A stretch of 64,000 bases of DNA, from the NCBI RefSeq assembly GCF_030347395.1, contig NZ_CP128170.1, positions 1,736,001-1,800,000 of the forward strand. Direction: 5' to 3'. Positions 1-8,617 of the stretch are shown here, piece by piece. The stretch's first letter is position 1. Every line of letters begins with the position of its first letter. Below the pieces are notes generated by a model, which had not been told where the DNA came from, did not search any database, and saw only the letters and a program-made list of their open reading frames with translations. The stretch comes from Microbacterium sp. ET2. Lineage in GTDB: Bacteria > Actinomycetota > Actinomycetes > Actinomycetales > Microbacteriaceae. The translations under genes were made by a program, and so were the position numbers.

Positions 1-2727
1 CTCCGAGCGGGATGCCGGTGACGACGAGCAGCAGGATGGCGCCGGTCGCGGCGAAGGGCACCGAGATCAGCAGCTCCAGCGGCTGGCGCAGCGACTTGAA
101 GGTCGCGACCATGACGATGTAGACGATGAGGATCGCGGCGAGGAGCGCCAGGCCCAGCTGGGTGAAGGCGTCCTGCTGCTCCGAGACGACGCCGCCGAGC
201 TCGGCGTCGGCGCCGGTGGGCAGATCGACATCGGCGAGCGCCTCGGTGACGGCGGCCGAGGCGACGTTGAGGTCGTCGGTCGAGGGGGTCACGGTGACCG
301 TGGCGGTGCGCTGCCCCCGCTCGGTGGTGATCGACGCCGGACCCGCCGACTCCTCGACGGTGGCGATCTGCTCGAGCGGGATCGGGCCCGTGGCGGCGGG
401 GACCTCCAGCTGCCGGAGCTCGTCGATGGTGAGCGGAGTGTCGGCGGCGGTGAGGTACACCGTCAGCGAGGTGCCGTCGATCTCGACCGTGCCCACCGAC
501 TGCGGCTGCATCGCCGCCGAGACGATGCCTCCGACCGCGACCTCCGAGAGGCCGAGGCCGGCAGCGGCGTCGCGGTCGACCGTCACGGCGATGAACGGCA
601 GCGACGAGGAGAGGTTGTTGGACACCTGACCGATGCCCTCCCGGCCGTCGAGCCCGGCGACGACGGCGTCGGTCGCTTCCTGGAGCGTCGGCGAATCGGG
701 CGCGGTGACATCGATCTCGATATCGGTCGAGCCGAAGCCGCCCTGCGCGGCCGAGACGGTGATCTCGCCCGCATCCTCGAGCTCGGAGACCTGCTGCTGC
801 ACCTCTTCGCGCAGGGCCACCTGATCGACGTCATCGGCGGTGGTGATCGAATAGGTGATGCCTGTGCCGCCGCCGGCGAAGGCATCCTGCAGCGGCGATC
901 CGCTCGAGCCGATCGAGACCTGCACGGTCTCGATGCCCTCGATGTCGGTGAGGATCGCCTCGACCTCCTCGGCCGCCGCGCTCTCGGCCTCGAGGCTGGG
1001 AGCGGGCCCGATGCTCTGGGTCATCGTGAAGGTGTTCTGCCCCGAATCGCCCAGGAAGTTCGTCTTCATGAACGGGATCGCCGCGACCGTGCCGCCGAGC
1101 ACCAGCACGGCGATGAGAAGGGTCGCCCACGAGTGACGGAGCGTCCAGCGGAGGATCGGCAGGTACGCCTTCTGCAGCCGGCTCGGAGGTGCCGCCGGGT
1201 CTTCCGGGTCGATCGCGCGACCACCCTCGTCGAGGATGGGCTTGCCGGGCCTCAAGAACCAGTACGCCAGCACCGGCACGATGGTGAGGGCGACGAACAG
1301 CGAGGCCAGCAGTGCGATGGCCGTCGTCAGCGCGAACGGCCGGAAGAGCTCACCGGTGACGTCGCCGACGAAGGCGATGGGGAGGAAGACCGCCACGGTC
1401 GTGATCGTCGACGCGGTGATCGCCGTCGAGACCTCGCGGACGCCGAGGAGGATCGCGGCCCTCTTGTCGGCGTCGCCCACGTAATGGCGCTTGATGTTCT
1501 CGATCACGACGATCGAGTCGTCGACGACGCGTCCGATCGCGATCGTGAGCGCGCCGAGGGTCAGGATGTTCAGCGAGTACCCGAACCCCTGCAGGCCGAT
1601 GAACGTGAGGAGGACGCTCGTGGGGATCGAGATCGCCGTGACGAGCGTCGCACGCACCGACAGCAGGAAGACCAGGATGACGAGGACGGCGAAGACGAGG
1701 CCGAGGGTGCCCTCGACGGCGAGGGTCTCGATCGATTTCTGGATGTAGGGCGCCTGATCGAAGACGACGGTGAATTCCGCCCCGTCGATGGCGTCTTCGA
1801 GGTCGGGGAGGGCGGCGAGCACGCCCTGCGACACCTCCACGGTGTTGGCGGCGGGGAGCTTCGTCACGGCGATGGTGAGCGCCGGCTCGCCGCCCACCCG
1901 CGAGATGCTCGTGACCGGATCCTCGGCCTGCTCCACCGTCGCGACGTCGCCGATCGTGACCGTCTCGGCGCCGAACTGCTCGGCGTCGGTCGGGACGAGG
2001 GGCAGCGCGGCGATGTCGTCGACCGAGCCGAGCTTCGCACCGGTCTGCACCGTGAGGGTCTCGTCGTTCTCGGTGATCTCACCGCCGGGGAAGAGCACGC
2101 CGTTCTGGTCGAGCGCATCGCGGATGGCCTGCTGACTGAATCCGGCGGCGGCGAGCGCGGCCTGGTCGGGCGTGATGCTGACGCGCTGGCCCGTGCCGCC
2201 GACGATCTGGGCGGTGTTGACACCCTCGACGTCTTCGAGTTCGGGGACCACACTCGCCTCGAGCTGCGACTGGATGGTCTCCTGGTCGTCGTACCCGGTG
2301 ACGGCGAGCTGGATCACGGGGAAGTCGTCGATGCTGGCGCTCAGCACGTTGGGGTCGAGACCGTCGGGCAGCTGGCTCTCGATGCGGTTGATCGCCTGGG
2401 TGATCTTCTGCTCGGCGGTGGCGAGATCGGTCCCGTATGTGAACGACGCCTGCACGACTGACGCGTTCGTGGTGCTCGTCGCCGTGGTCGACTCCAGGCC
2501 CGGCACCGCCTGGATCGCCGTCTCGATCGGGGTGGACACGTCGGTGTTGACCACCTCGGGAGACGCGCCGGGGTAGGTCGAGACGATGATCAGCGTCGGG
2601 AACTCGATCGAGGGGATGAGCCCTGCTTGAGGCTGTTCAACGCGATGCCGCCGAACAGCGCCGCCACGATGGTGATGAGGGCGATGAGCGCGCGGTTCTT
2701 CAGGCTCAGGACGGCGAGGTTCGACAT
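1..2727 (-). CDS. RND-family efflux transporter permease (HAE1/SwrC-like), 3' end outside window, one-base frameshift
   Basis: Proton-driven inner-membrane efflux pump of the AcrB/SwrC (HAE1) type. The reading frame is open from ATG at 2727 to the window edge, about 908 codons of a family usually near 1050, so the C-terminal membrane segments are missing. It opens with a short cytoplasmic helix and TM1, followed by periplasmic porter-domain sequence. Around 1500-1560 it carries the family motif GRVVDDSIVVIENIKRH in the transmembrane core. The frame breaks at the C-run 2621-2623: adding one C restores LNSLKQG-LIPSIEFPT. Single-protein HAE1 pumps without an outer-membrane partner are known in Gram-positives. 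The substrate cannot be read from sequence. A palindrome upstream (2810-2827) may be an operator. The frameshift may be a sequencing error. Confidence 0.85.
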
Positions 2728-2809
2728 GAGCTGCTTTCTGCAGGGACACCGGATGCCGCGACCCGGCGCTCCATGCTGTGCTGCTGCTGTGGCGGAGCCG
2801 CCGGCGCGT

Positions 2810-2827
2810 CGATACGGGAATGTATCG
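2810..2827. promoter_or_regulatory. Inverted repeat upstream of the RND pump, candidate operator
   Basis: CGATAC and GTATCG arms of 6 bp are separated by GGGAAT. The repeat sits about 85 bases upstream of the pump start and overlaps a possible -10 (GATACATT on the minus strand). This resembles a TetR-type operator, but no adjacent regulator gene is present, so the role is inferred. Confidence 0.35.
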
Positions 2828-2858
2828 GCCGCCTCAGTATCTCATCCACGTGTCGGCA

Positions 2859-3245
2859 TCAGGCTGTGAGCACCGTGCCGATGACGAGGCCCATGCCCGC
2901 CGCGGCGACACCGACGAGCAGTGTGCCGACGACGTTGCCGATCGCGAGGCGCCACCGGCCCCGCTCCGCGAAGAGCACCGTCTCGACCGACACCGTGCTG
3001 AACGTCGTGTACGCACCGAGGAAGCCGACTCCGATCACGGCGACGACGGTGTCGTCGAGGGCCAGGGCCGCCCCGGTCAGCACACCGAGCAGCAACGATC
3101 CGGTGACGTTCACCAGGAAGATGCCGAGGGGGAACGTGCGCATCCAGGCGCGTTGCACGAGGGCGTCGACGACGTAGCGCGCCCCCGCGCCGAAGGCACC
3201 TGCGACGACGAGCAGCAGGAAGGCGAGCGGATCGACGGCGTTCAC
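2859..3245 (-). CDS. crcB: Fluoride efflux channel subunit CrcB/Fluc (second of a tandem pair)
   Basis: A 128-residue four-helix membrane protein of the CrcB/Fluc fluoride channel family, which expels fluoride passively. It shows the pore Asn in VNVTGS (about N46) and the TM3-break motif AYTTFST (about 79-84), both characteristic of the family. GTG at 3245 is chosen as start because it gives the normal family length and begins just before TM1; a longer frame upstream is only overlap with the preceding crcB. It lies 20 bases after the first crcB and is probably cotranscribed. Paired CrcB proteins in Gram-positives usually form antiparallel heterodimers. I looked for a fluoride riboswitch upstream and saw none. 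Confidence 0.88.
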   Translation of the reverse strand: MNAVDPLAFLLLVVAGAFGAGARYVVDALVQRAWMRTFPLGIFLVNVTGSLLLGVLTGAALALDDTVVAVIGVGFLGAYTTFSTVSVETVLFAERGRWRLAIGNVVGTLLVGVAAAGMGLVIGTVLTA

Positions 3246-3264
3246 GACGGCACCCGGGCATCGT

Positions 3265-3693
3265 TCATTCGGCCTCCCGAGGGGGATCGGAGCCCCGCCG
3301 TGCGCCGGTGAACCGCCGCCCTGCGGCGAGGCCCCCGAAGGCGGCGAGGAGACCGAGGAGGAGCGAGGCGAGCACGAGCAGGATCGCGGTCGCCGTGGCA
3401 TCCGTCGTCGATTGCGCCGTCTGGACAGCGAACGTGCTGTATGTCGTGAAGCCGCCGAGCACGCCGGTTCCGGCGAAAGCGCGCAGTCGCGGCCGGCGAT
3501 CGCCGAGCACGGCGACGACCACGCCGAGCATGAAGGACCCGACGACGTTCTCGACGAGGGTGACCGCCACGACGTCGGCTCGAGCCCCGCCTGCGACGGG
3601 CAGCAGGAGGAGCGCACGAAGACCCGCTCCCACGGCACCGCCGGCCATGACGGCGAGGAGCACATCGAGACGGATGCGCGGTCGGTCGGACAC
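3265..3693 (-). CDS. crcB: Fluoride efflux channel subunit CrcB/Fluc (first of a tandem pair)
   Basis: A 142-residue paralogue of the next gene, with the same four-TM architecture. The pore Asn lies in VENVVGS (about N49) and the break motif in GGFTTYSTF (about 80-88). The first residues (MSDRPRIR) are cytoplasmic. The GTG start at 3693 is supported by TACTGT exactly six bases upstream, the leaderless arrangement seen repeatedly in this window. The protein carries a charged C-terminal tail (RRGSDPPREAE) that the second copy lacks. The pair most likely forms one heterodimeric fluoride channel in the cytoplasmic membrane. Confidence 0.9.
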   Translation of the reverse strand: MSDRPRIRLDVLLAVMAGGAVGAGLRALLLLPVAGGARADVVAVTLVENVVGSFMLGVVVAVLGDRRPRLRAFAGTGVLGGFTTYSTFAVQTAQSTTDATATAILLVLASLLLGLLAAFGGLAAGRRFTGARRGSDPPREAE

Positions 3694-3722
3694 CCGGCCA
3701 CAGTACTCGGCCGGCGTCGGGC

Positions 3723-4715
3723 TCAGCGGCCGGTGAGCAGCTGGCGGATCGCCGATTCGGGCGAGATCGTCAGGTCGAGCAGCCGGCCGCGGTCGTAGCG
3801 CGCGAACACCTTCGGGTCGATGTAGCTGCTGCGGGCGACCGCGGGGGTGTTGCCGAGGGCTTCGGCGGTGGCGCGCACCGCGAGCTTCTCGGCGCGCTTG
3901 CGATCACGCGCCGTGTCGACGGTGCCGATGCGGGCGAGGGCCTCGGCGGCCATGATGGTGCCGCGCAGGGTGCGGAAGTCCTTGGCCGTGAAACGGCCGC
4001 CCGTCAGCGCCCGGACGTGGTTGTTCACATCGGCGGGGGTCAGGGGCACGCGTCGCCGACCCCGCTGATACGACAGCAGTGCCGAGCGTGGACGACCCGC
4101 GCTGAGTTCTTCGACGACCGCGGCGAGCTCTTCGTCCTCGATGCGGATGAGTGCGCGCTGTCCGCTCTTGGCCGGGAACGACAGGGTGATGACGGAGTCC
4201 TCCACCGACGCATCGCGGCGCTGCAGAGTCGTCAGGCCCCGACTGCCGTGACGCTCGAGATAGCGGGCCGATCCGATCCGCGGCGCGCCCTCGTCGAGCA
4301 GGCGGAAGGAGACCGCCAGCACCTTCTCGCGGCTGAGATCGTCGCGTCGCAGGGCCGTCGTCGCCTTCGCCCTGGCACGAGGGAGCGCCTCGGCGAGGGT
4401 GAGGGCGCGTGCGAACTTGCCCCGGTCGCGACGCTCGCGCCACTTCGGGTGGTAGAGGTACTGCCGCCTCCCCGCCTCGTCGACTCCCACGGCCTGAATG
4501 TGCCCCATCGGGTCACTGGAGATCCAGACGTCCTGCCAGGCGGGCGGGATGACCAGCTGGTGGATGCGCTCGCGATCCTCTTCAGGAGCGGATGACCCGT
4601 GGATGTCGACGTAGCGGAAGCTCGATCCCGAGCGGACGCGACGGTAGCCGGGATCGTCGCCGGGGCGCACCCGGACCAGTCGCGCTCCGCGCCGACCCTC
4701 GGCGGTCGTGCTCAA
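3723..4715 (-). CDS. DNA topoisomerase IB (poxvirus/eukaryotic-like)
   Basis: A type IB topoisomerase of 330 residues, the usual size for the small bacterial enzymes that relax supercoils through a 3'-phosphotyrosyl intermediate. Visible catalytic residues are Arg146 (APRIGSARY), Lys183 (FPAKSGQ), Arg248 (KDFRTLRGT) and the nucleophile Tyr298 (RSSYIDPKV). Asn289 stands where poxvirus enzymes have His, as is common in bacteria. An N-terminal domain (about 1-90) precedes the catalytic domain. The start overlaps the stop of the upstream Rho_N-domain gene by 4 bp (ATGA), so the two are translationally coupled. Bacterial TopIB is an accessory gene; the pairing may link it to DNA or chromatin handling, which is inference. 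Confidence 0.93.
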   Translation of the reverse strand: MSTTAEGRRGARLVRVRPGDDPGYRRVRSGSSFRYVDIHGSSAPEEDRERIHQLVIPPAWQDVWISSDPMGHIQAVGVDEAGRRQYLYHPKWRERRDRGKFARALTLAEALPRARAKATTALRRDDLSREKVLAVSFRLLDEGAPRIGSARYLERHGSRGLTTLQRRDASVEDSVITLSFPAKSGQRALIRIEDEELAAVVEELSAGRPRSALLSYQRGRRRVPLTPADVNNHVRALTGGRFTAKDFRTLRGTIMAAEALARIGTVDTARDRKRAEKLAVRATAEALGNTPAVARSSYIDPKVFARYDRGRLLDLTISPESAIRQLLTGR

Positions 4716-4981
4716 TGATCACGGAGCATCGAGATGAGCTCCGCCTTCTTCTTGTTCGAGTACCCCGAGAGGCCGAGCTCCTTCGCCCGGCCGCGCAGTT
4801 CGGCGACCGTCCAGTCCTCGTAGTTGCCGGATTCGCCGCCACGGCGGCCGACCGTCTTGCGGCCATCGCGGGCGGCGGCATTGGAGATGCGCGCAGCCTT
4901 CTCCTTCGACGCACCGTCCTCGCGCAGCTCCTCGTAGAGCTCCGGGTCCTTCAGGCTCGACGAGCCTCTTCCCTGGGGCAT
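4712..4981 (-). CDS. Small Rho termination factor N-terminal/SAP-like domain protein (DUF7218-type)
   Basis: An 89-residue basic protein. The C-terminal half (about 54-89: WTVAELRGRAKELGLSGYS, then KKKAELISMLRDH) is a Rho_N/SAP-like helix-extension-helix fold that binds nucleic acid. The N-terminal half (KDPELYEELREDGASKEKAA, then an ARISNAAA segment) matches the small proteins annotated as DUF7218. The start is preceded by a good ribosome binding site (AAGGAGTCATC). It is the first gene of a two-gene unit with topoisomerase IB and overlaps it by 4 bp, suggesting a DNA-associated role. No enzyme motif is visible. Confidence 0.75.
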   Translation of the reverse strand: MPQGRGSSSLKDPELYEELREDGASKEKAARISNAAARDGRKTVGRRGGESGNYEDWTVAELRGRAKELGLSGYSNKKKAELISMLRDH

Positions 4982-5056
4982 GATGACTCCTTCCGCGCGG
5001 TCGGTACGGCGACCACACCGCCGACGTTAGGACGGTGGTCGCAGAGGCACAGCGGC

Positions 5057-5085
5057 TTGACAACCCCCGCCGGCGGGGATAGCCG
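5057..5085 (+). promoter_or_regulatory. Predicted promoter with a 14-bp palindrome in the spacer
   Basis: TTGACA at 5057-5062 and TAGCCG at 5080-5085 are separated by 17 bases. The spacer contains the perfect palindrome CCCCGCCGGCGGGG (5065-5078). It faces the small membrane protein gene 140 bases downstream. The palindrome could be an operator or simply GC-rich symmetry. Confidence 0.4.
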
Positions 5086-5223
5086 GTCCTGCCGTGATTA
5101 CACCGCACGGGGGACGTCGTCAAGCCCCTGCTGGCGGAGGCCGCGGAATGCGAACCTGTGAAAGTGCCGAGTGGCACGCGGCGCACCCGACACTGGTCGC
5201 CGAATACGGACAAGGAGAGCCCC

Positions 5224-5388
5224 ATGAACCTCGCCCTGATCATCATCATCGTGGTTGCGATCGTGCTTGCCATTGTCGGCGGCCTGAACTCCGCCCTGCA
5301 GTGGCTGCTGTGGGTCGCGCTCATCGTCGGCGTCATCGCCCTGATCGCCTTCCTGTTCCGCGTCATCACCGGCAGCCGCCGGACCTGA
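5224..5388 (+). CDS. Small hydrophobic membrane protein
   Basis: A 54-residue protein consisting almost entirely of two hydrophobic helices (MNLALIIIIVVAIVLAIVGG and a second from about residue 28) with a short basic tail (TGSRRT). It resembles the small Lmo0937-like membrane peptides often found in stress regulons, but no function can be assigned. ATG at 5224 is preferred over the longer frame because an excellent Shine-Dalgarno (ACAAGGAGAG) stands seven bases ahead. It is monocistronic, with a promoter candidate at 5057 and a terminator hairpin just after. Confidence 0.7.
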   Translation: MNLALIIIIVVAIVLAIVGGLNSALQWLLWVALIVGVIALIAFLFRVITGSRRT

Positions 5389-5429
5389 CGTCCCGCACCC
5401 GCGCGCGACGGACGGAGCGCGGGAAGACC

Positions 5430-5468
5430 AGAAGGATGCCGCAGGCCTGGAGCCCGCGGCATCCTTCT
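5430..5468. terminator. Bidirectional hairpin terminator
   Basis: A 13-bp perfect stem (AGAAGGATGCCGC with GCGGCATCCTTCT) and 13-base loop lie between the convergent ends of the small membrane protein and the MerR gene. TTC-rich sequence follows. Placement and symmetry suit a terminator used from both sides. Confidence 0.75.
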
Positions 5469-5486
5469 TCTCCGCGTGGCGAACTC

Positions 5487-6245
5487 TCACCACGCAGCGT
5501 CCACGCGGTGCCGAAGCGCGGCGCGGACGAACTCCGCGCCCGCCGCTCCGCCGTAGTTCGCCGCGAATCGAGGGTCGTCGACGTACATGTCGGCCAGACC
5601 CCGCACGTACTGTGCGAGCTCGTCGGGAGACCCGTGGCCGGGAGTCCCGGGGATGCTGCGCAGCCAGGCGATGTGGCGGGCGGCAAGCGCCTGCGCCTCG
5701 TCGCCCGTCGGATCGACACCGCTCTCGGCGGCCGTGATCCAGTCGCGACCGAGATCGGCGGCAAGGCTCTTCCAGTCGGCGCGCTCGTCGTCGCTCATCC
5801 CCCGCCACCAGCGGTCGCTCCGCTCGTACGCGTCGGCGCCCCAGCGCTGTTCTACCTCCTCCTTGTAGCGGGTGTGGTCGAACCCGTCGAACATGTTCTC
5901 TGCCATCAGTTCTTCACCTCCTCTCAGTGCGTGGATGGTCGCCGCCACCGACGCGATCTGGCGCGCCAGGCGGCTCTGCTCCTCACGGAGCCAGGCCAGA
6001 TGCTTCTCGAGGGCATCCACCTCGGTCGTGTCGCGATCGAGCAGATCGCGGATCTGCGCAAGCCCGAGACCGAGGTCTCGAAGGAGGAGGATCCGCTGGA
6101 GACGCACCAGCGCCGACCGGTCGTAGTAGCGGTAGCCATTGCTCCCGATCCGCAACGGGGGAAGCAATCCGATGACGTCGTAGTGCCGCAGCGTGCGGCT
6201 CGTCGTCCCCGCCGCACGCGAGATCTGCTGGATGGACCAGTCCAT
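5487..6245 (-). CDS. MerR-family transcriptional regulator with TipAS domain
   Basis: A 252-residue regulator. Residues 1-70 form the MerR winged helix (MDWSIQQISRAAGTTSRTL, HYD, then YRYYDRSALVRLQRI), followed by a long dimerisation helix. The C-terminal half (from about 115, DGFDHTRYKEEVEQRWG) is a TipAS antibiotic-recognition domain as in Streptomyces TipAL. ATG at 6245 is chosen because GAAAGGAGG lies just upstream; the longer frame to 6299 runs into the promoter. TipA-like proteins activate their own promoter when a ligand binds, and the upstream DNA carries the matching 19-base spacer and inverted repeat. The ligand here is unknown. Confidence 0.88.
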   Translation of the reverse strand: MDWSIQQISRAAGTTSRTLRHYDVIGLLPPLRIGSNGYRYYDRSALVRLQRILLLRDLGLGLAQIRDLLDRDTTEVDALEKHLAWLREEQSRLARQIASVAATIHALRGGEELMAENMFDGFDHTRYKEEVEQRWGADAYERSDRWWRGMSDDERADWKSLAADLGRDWITAAESGVDPTGDEAQALAARHIAWLRSIPGTPGHGSPDELAQYVRGLADMYVDDPRFAANYGGAAGAEFVRAALRHRVDAAW

Positions 6246-6268
6246 CGCCTGTCCTCCTTTCGAAATCG

Positions 6269-6299
6269 ACCGTAGAGGTTGACGTTGCGTCAAGGTCAA
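6269..6299 (-). promoter_or_regulatory. MerR-type autoregulated promoter with 19-bp spacer
   Basis: On the minus strand TTGACC (6299-6294) and TACGGT (6274-6269) are separated by 19 bases, the long spacer diagnostic of MerR-family promoters. The spacer contains the inverted repeat TTGACG-N3-CGTCAA (6279-6293). It sits directly upstream of the MerR/TipAS gene. Confidence 0.7.
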
Positions 6300-6337
6300 G
6301 ACGCATCGTGCTCTGAAGGGGACATTGGTCCTGGCTG

Positions 6338-6385
6338 GACGCGATATATCGTGTTACCCTCGTCGCAAACGAGATATATCGCGTC
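6338..6385 (+). promoter_or_regulatory. Perfect 13-bp inverted-repeat operator of the DUF4097-PadR operon
   Basis: GACGCGATATATC (6338-6350) and GATATATCGCGTC (6373-6385) are exact reverse complements with a 22-base gap. Each half contains the smaller palindrome GATATATC. The site ends 18 bases before the DUF4097 start. The likely binder is the PadR protein encoded by the second gene, giving autorepression. This is inferred from position and symmetry. Confidence 0.7.
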
Positions 6386-6403
6386 TCACAGTTTGGAGGA
6401 GTC

Positions 6404-7300
6404 ATGAGTCTGGAGAAGTGGATCATCCACCCGGGCGAAACCCGCGTCATCGACCTCGAGCACGTCGCCGCCCTGAAGATCGGGCTCGTCGGCGGACAGA
6501 TCGACGTCGTCGCCCACGACGAGCCCGGAGCCCGCATCGAGGTGCACTCGGTCACCGTCAAAGACCTCCGCATCGAGGTCACCGGCGACGGCGCGGAGGG
6601 CAGCACCGTCGAGATCGACCACCCGCAGCTGCGCTGGGACAACTTCCTGGAGGTGTTCCGCAACTTCGGCGCCGGCGGGCCGCGCGCCGAGATCAGCGTC
6701 GCCGTTCCCCGGTCGGTGGCACTCAACCTCGGCGTCGTCAGCGCGAGCGCGCTGGTCACAGGCTTGCGCAACGACGCCCGGCTCAACACCGTCTCGGGCG
6801 ACATCATCGTCGACGGACACACCGGCAACCTCACGGCCAATGCGGTCTCGGGCGACGTGCAGGTGCGCGAGCTCGTGGGCGGCCTCGTGGCCAACAGCGT
6901 CTCGGGCGACGTCACCGCCACCGGCGAACTGCGCAAGGCCACGATCGACACCGCCTCGGGCGCCATGCTGGTCGACTCCACCGGCAATCTGCAGAGCGTG
7001 AACCTCAACACCGTCAGCGGGGATGCGACCGTCCGCCTCGACGAGGCACTGCCGGCGAACTACGTCGTGCGCAGCGTCAGCGGCCGGATCCAGATCGACG
7101 GCGTCGTGCGCTCGGGACGCGGACCGACCGGCTACAGCGGTTCGACGGGCGAACTCAGCGGCTCGTTCGTCGATGTGCGTGCGAACTCGGTGTCCGGAGA
7201 CCTGACCGTGCTGCGCCGCGCATCGCGGGTCGCCCCCGCCGACGCTCCCACCGCTCAGGTGGAGGGTGCCGACGACCACCGCGAGGAGGAGTGGTCATGA
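6404..7300 (+). CDS. DUF4097-family beta-strand repeat protein
   Basis: A 298-residue protein made of repeating short beta strands with the recurrent motif (N)TVSGD/AVSGD/SVSGDV (about every 20 residues from 120 to 270), the right-handed beta-helix pattern of DUF4097 adhesin-like proteins. No signal peptide or TM helix is visible, so it is probably cytoplasmic or surface-associated by an unknown route. A ribosome binding site (GGAGGAG) precedes ATG 6404. The stop overlaps the PadR start by 4 bp. DUF4097-PadR pairs are common in actinobacteria and firmicutes; the function of the DUF4097 partner is not established. Confidence 0.85.
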   Translation: MSLEKWIIHPGETRVIDLEHVAALKIGLVGGQIDVVAHDEPGARIEVHSVTVKDLRIEVTGDGAEGSTVEIDHPQLRWDNFLEVFRNFGAGGPRAEISVAVPRSVALNLGVVSASALVTGLRNDARLNTVSGDIIVDGHTGNLTANAVSGDVQVRELVGGLVANSVSGDVTATGELRKATIDTASGAMLVDSTGNLQSVNLNTVSGDATVRLDEALPANYVVRSVSGRIQIDGVVRSGRGPTGYSGSTGELSGSFVDVRANSVSGDLTVLRRASRVAPADAPTAQVEGADDHREEEWS

Positions 7301-7908
7301 CGCCGGTGTTCTCGCACGGCGACCTGCGCCTGTATCTGCTGAACCTCCTCGACGAGGGGCCGCGCCACGGCTACGACGTGATGCAGGCCCTCGCCGACCG
7401 CACGGGCGGCACCTACACGCCGAGTGCGGGGACCATCTACCCGCGGCTGGCCAAGCTCGAGGAGGAGGGCCTTGTGACGAAGACCGTCGACGGCCGCAAG
7501 ACCGTCTACGAGATCACCGACGCCGGCCGCGCCGAGGTGCGCGCCCGCGCCAGCGACCTCGAAGGGATCGAAGCGGGGCTCAGCGACTCGGTGCGACTGA
7601 TCGCCGAGGGTGTGCGCGGCAGCGTCCGCGAGGCGATGAAGAGCTTGCGCGCCGACCTCGCCGCCGCACGCGTCGACGAGAGCGCGAGCACCGAATCGGC
7701 GCGGACCATGACGGATGATCCGCGAGGACGCAATCGCGAACAGCTGAATCGCGCCGATGCGGCGCTCACCGAATTCCGCGCCCGCATGCGGGGAGACCTC
7801 AGGACGCACGTCGCGCGGGGCGGCGAGCTGTCATCATCCGTCGTCGATCGACTCGCCGACGACCTCGATCGGATCTCTCGCGAGATCACCCGCGTGCTGC
7901 GGGGCTGA
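7297..7908 (+). CDS. PadR-family transcriptional regulator
   Basis: A 203-residue regulator. The N-terminal winged helix (about 8-90) has classic PadR features: LRLYLLNLLDEGPRHGYDVM, the TIYPRLAKLEEEGLV recognition region, and the wing ending YEITDAGRAEV. A charged, helical C-terminal part (about 95-203) would provide dimerisation. ATG 7297 overlaps the DUF4097 stop (ATGA), so translation is coupled. It probably binds the perfect inverted repeat at 6338-6385 and represses its own operon until an effector is present. The effector is unknown. Confidence 0.9.
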   Translation: MTPVFSHGDLRLYLLNLLDEGPRHGYDVMQALADRTGGTYTPSAGTIYPRLAKLEEEGLVTKTVDGRKTVYEITDAGRAEVRARASDLEGIEAGLSDSVRLIAEGVRGSVREAMKSLRADLAAARVDESASTESARTMTDDPRGRNREQLNRADAALTEFRARMRGDLRTHVARGGELSSSVVDRLADDLDRISREITRVLRG

Positions 7909-7921
7909 TCTGCCCCGACCG

Positions 7922-8455
7922 TCACGCCGGCCAGATCTCCTCGTCCTCGGGTACCGGCTCCCCCAGAGGCACGACGAGGATCGGCCGGCGCTGACGGTGG
8001 GCCAGGCGCGCGGCGACCGATCCGGTGAAGAACTCGCGGATCGACTCGCCGATCCCGCGCTTGCGGGTGCCGACGACGAGGAGCTTCGCGTCGATCTTGT
8101 CGGCGAAGTGCTTCATCGCCAGCGCCGGGTCGCCGACCAGCTGGTGGACGCGCCAGTCGACACCATGCCCGTCGAGGGCCGCCGCGGCAGCCTGCTCGAT
8201 GAGCTTCAGGTCTGCCTCGCCGGAGGCGATGTTGATGTCGATCGGCGCCGAGTGGACGTAGCCGTCAGGATCTTCGTAGGTGACGAAGCGCGTGACGTCG
8301 ACGTGCACCACGACGAGCGGCACCCCGAGGAGCTTCGCGTAGCGACCCGCCTCGTGCAGAACCCGAGGCGACTGGCCCGGGATGACGCCCGCGACGACCG
8401 CACCACGAAGGGCCTCGATATCGATTCCCGCGGTCTGAGATTCCGCCTCGCTCAT
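7922..8455 (-). CDS. Universal stress protein UspA family
   Basis: A 177-residue single-domain Usp protein with the Rossmann-like fold. The N-terminal strand (AVVAGVIPGQSPRVLHEAG), the core strand VPLVVVHVDV, and the C-terminal nucleotide-binding region (VVGTRKRGIGESIREFF, then TGSVAARLAHRQ) are all visible. The last resembles the G-2x-G-9x-G(S/T) ATP motif with spacing altered by one. ATG 8455 is preferred because GAGG sits just ahead; the frame also extends to 8470. It is monocistronic and divergent from DUF3073. Actinobacterial Usp proteins accumulate in stress or starvation; the specific trigger is not readable here. Confidence 0.88.
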   Translation of the reverse strand: MSEAESQTAGIDIEALRGAVVAGVIPGQSPRVLHEAGRYAKLLGVPLVVVHVDVTRFVTYEDPDGYVHSAPIDINIASGEADLKLIEQAAAAALDGHGVDWRVHQLVGDPALAMKHFADKIDAKLLVVGTRKRGIGESIREFFTGSVAARLAHRQRRPILVVPLGEPVPEDEEIWPA

Positions 8456-8617
8456 ATATCCTCGTTTCACCAGTCGTGGGGCCGCCGGTCGGGCGGGGCG
8501 CCGTGATATTCTGAATGCTACTCTTGCCGGTTCGTTGCCGGATTCGTGATTGCCCGGGTAACCGTCGCGGACAGCCCGCGCACAACAGCCCGCGGCTCAG
8601 ACATGAGGGGGTCTCGC

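Noticed and set aside
1133..2461. Long plus-strand open frame (442 codons) opposite the RND pump
   Set aside because: Its protein is a low-complexity Asp/Arg/Glu/Gly string typical of the antisense of a GC-rich gene, and the minus-strand frame gives a clear RND transporter.
3694..3722. Possible fluoride riboswitch before crcB
   Set aside because: The conserved pseudoknot sequence pattern is absent, and the first crcB has a leaderless start, leaving no room for a leader.
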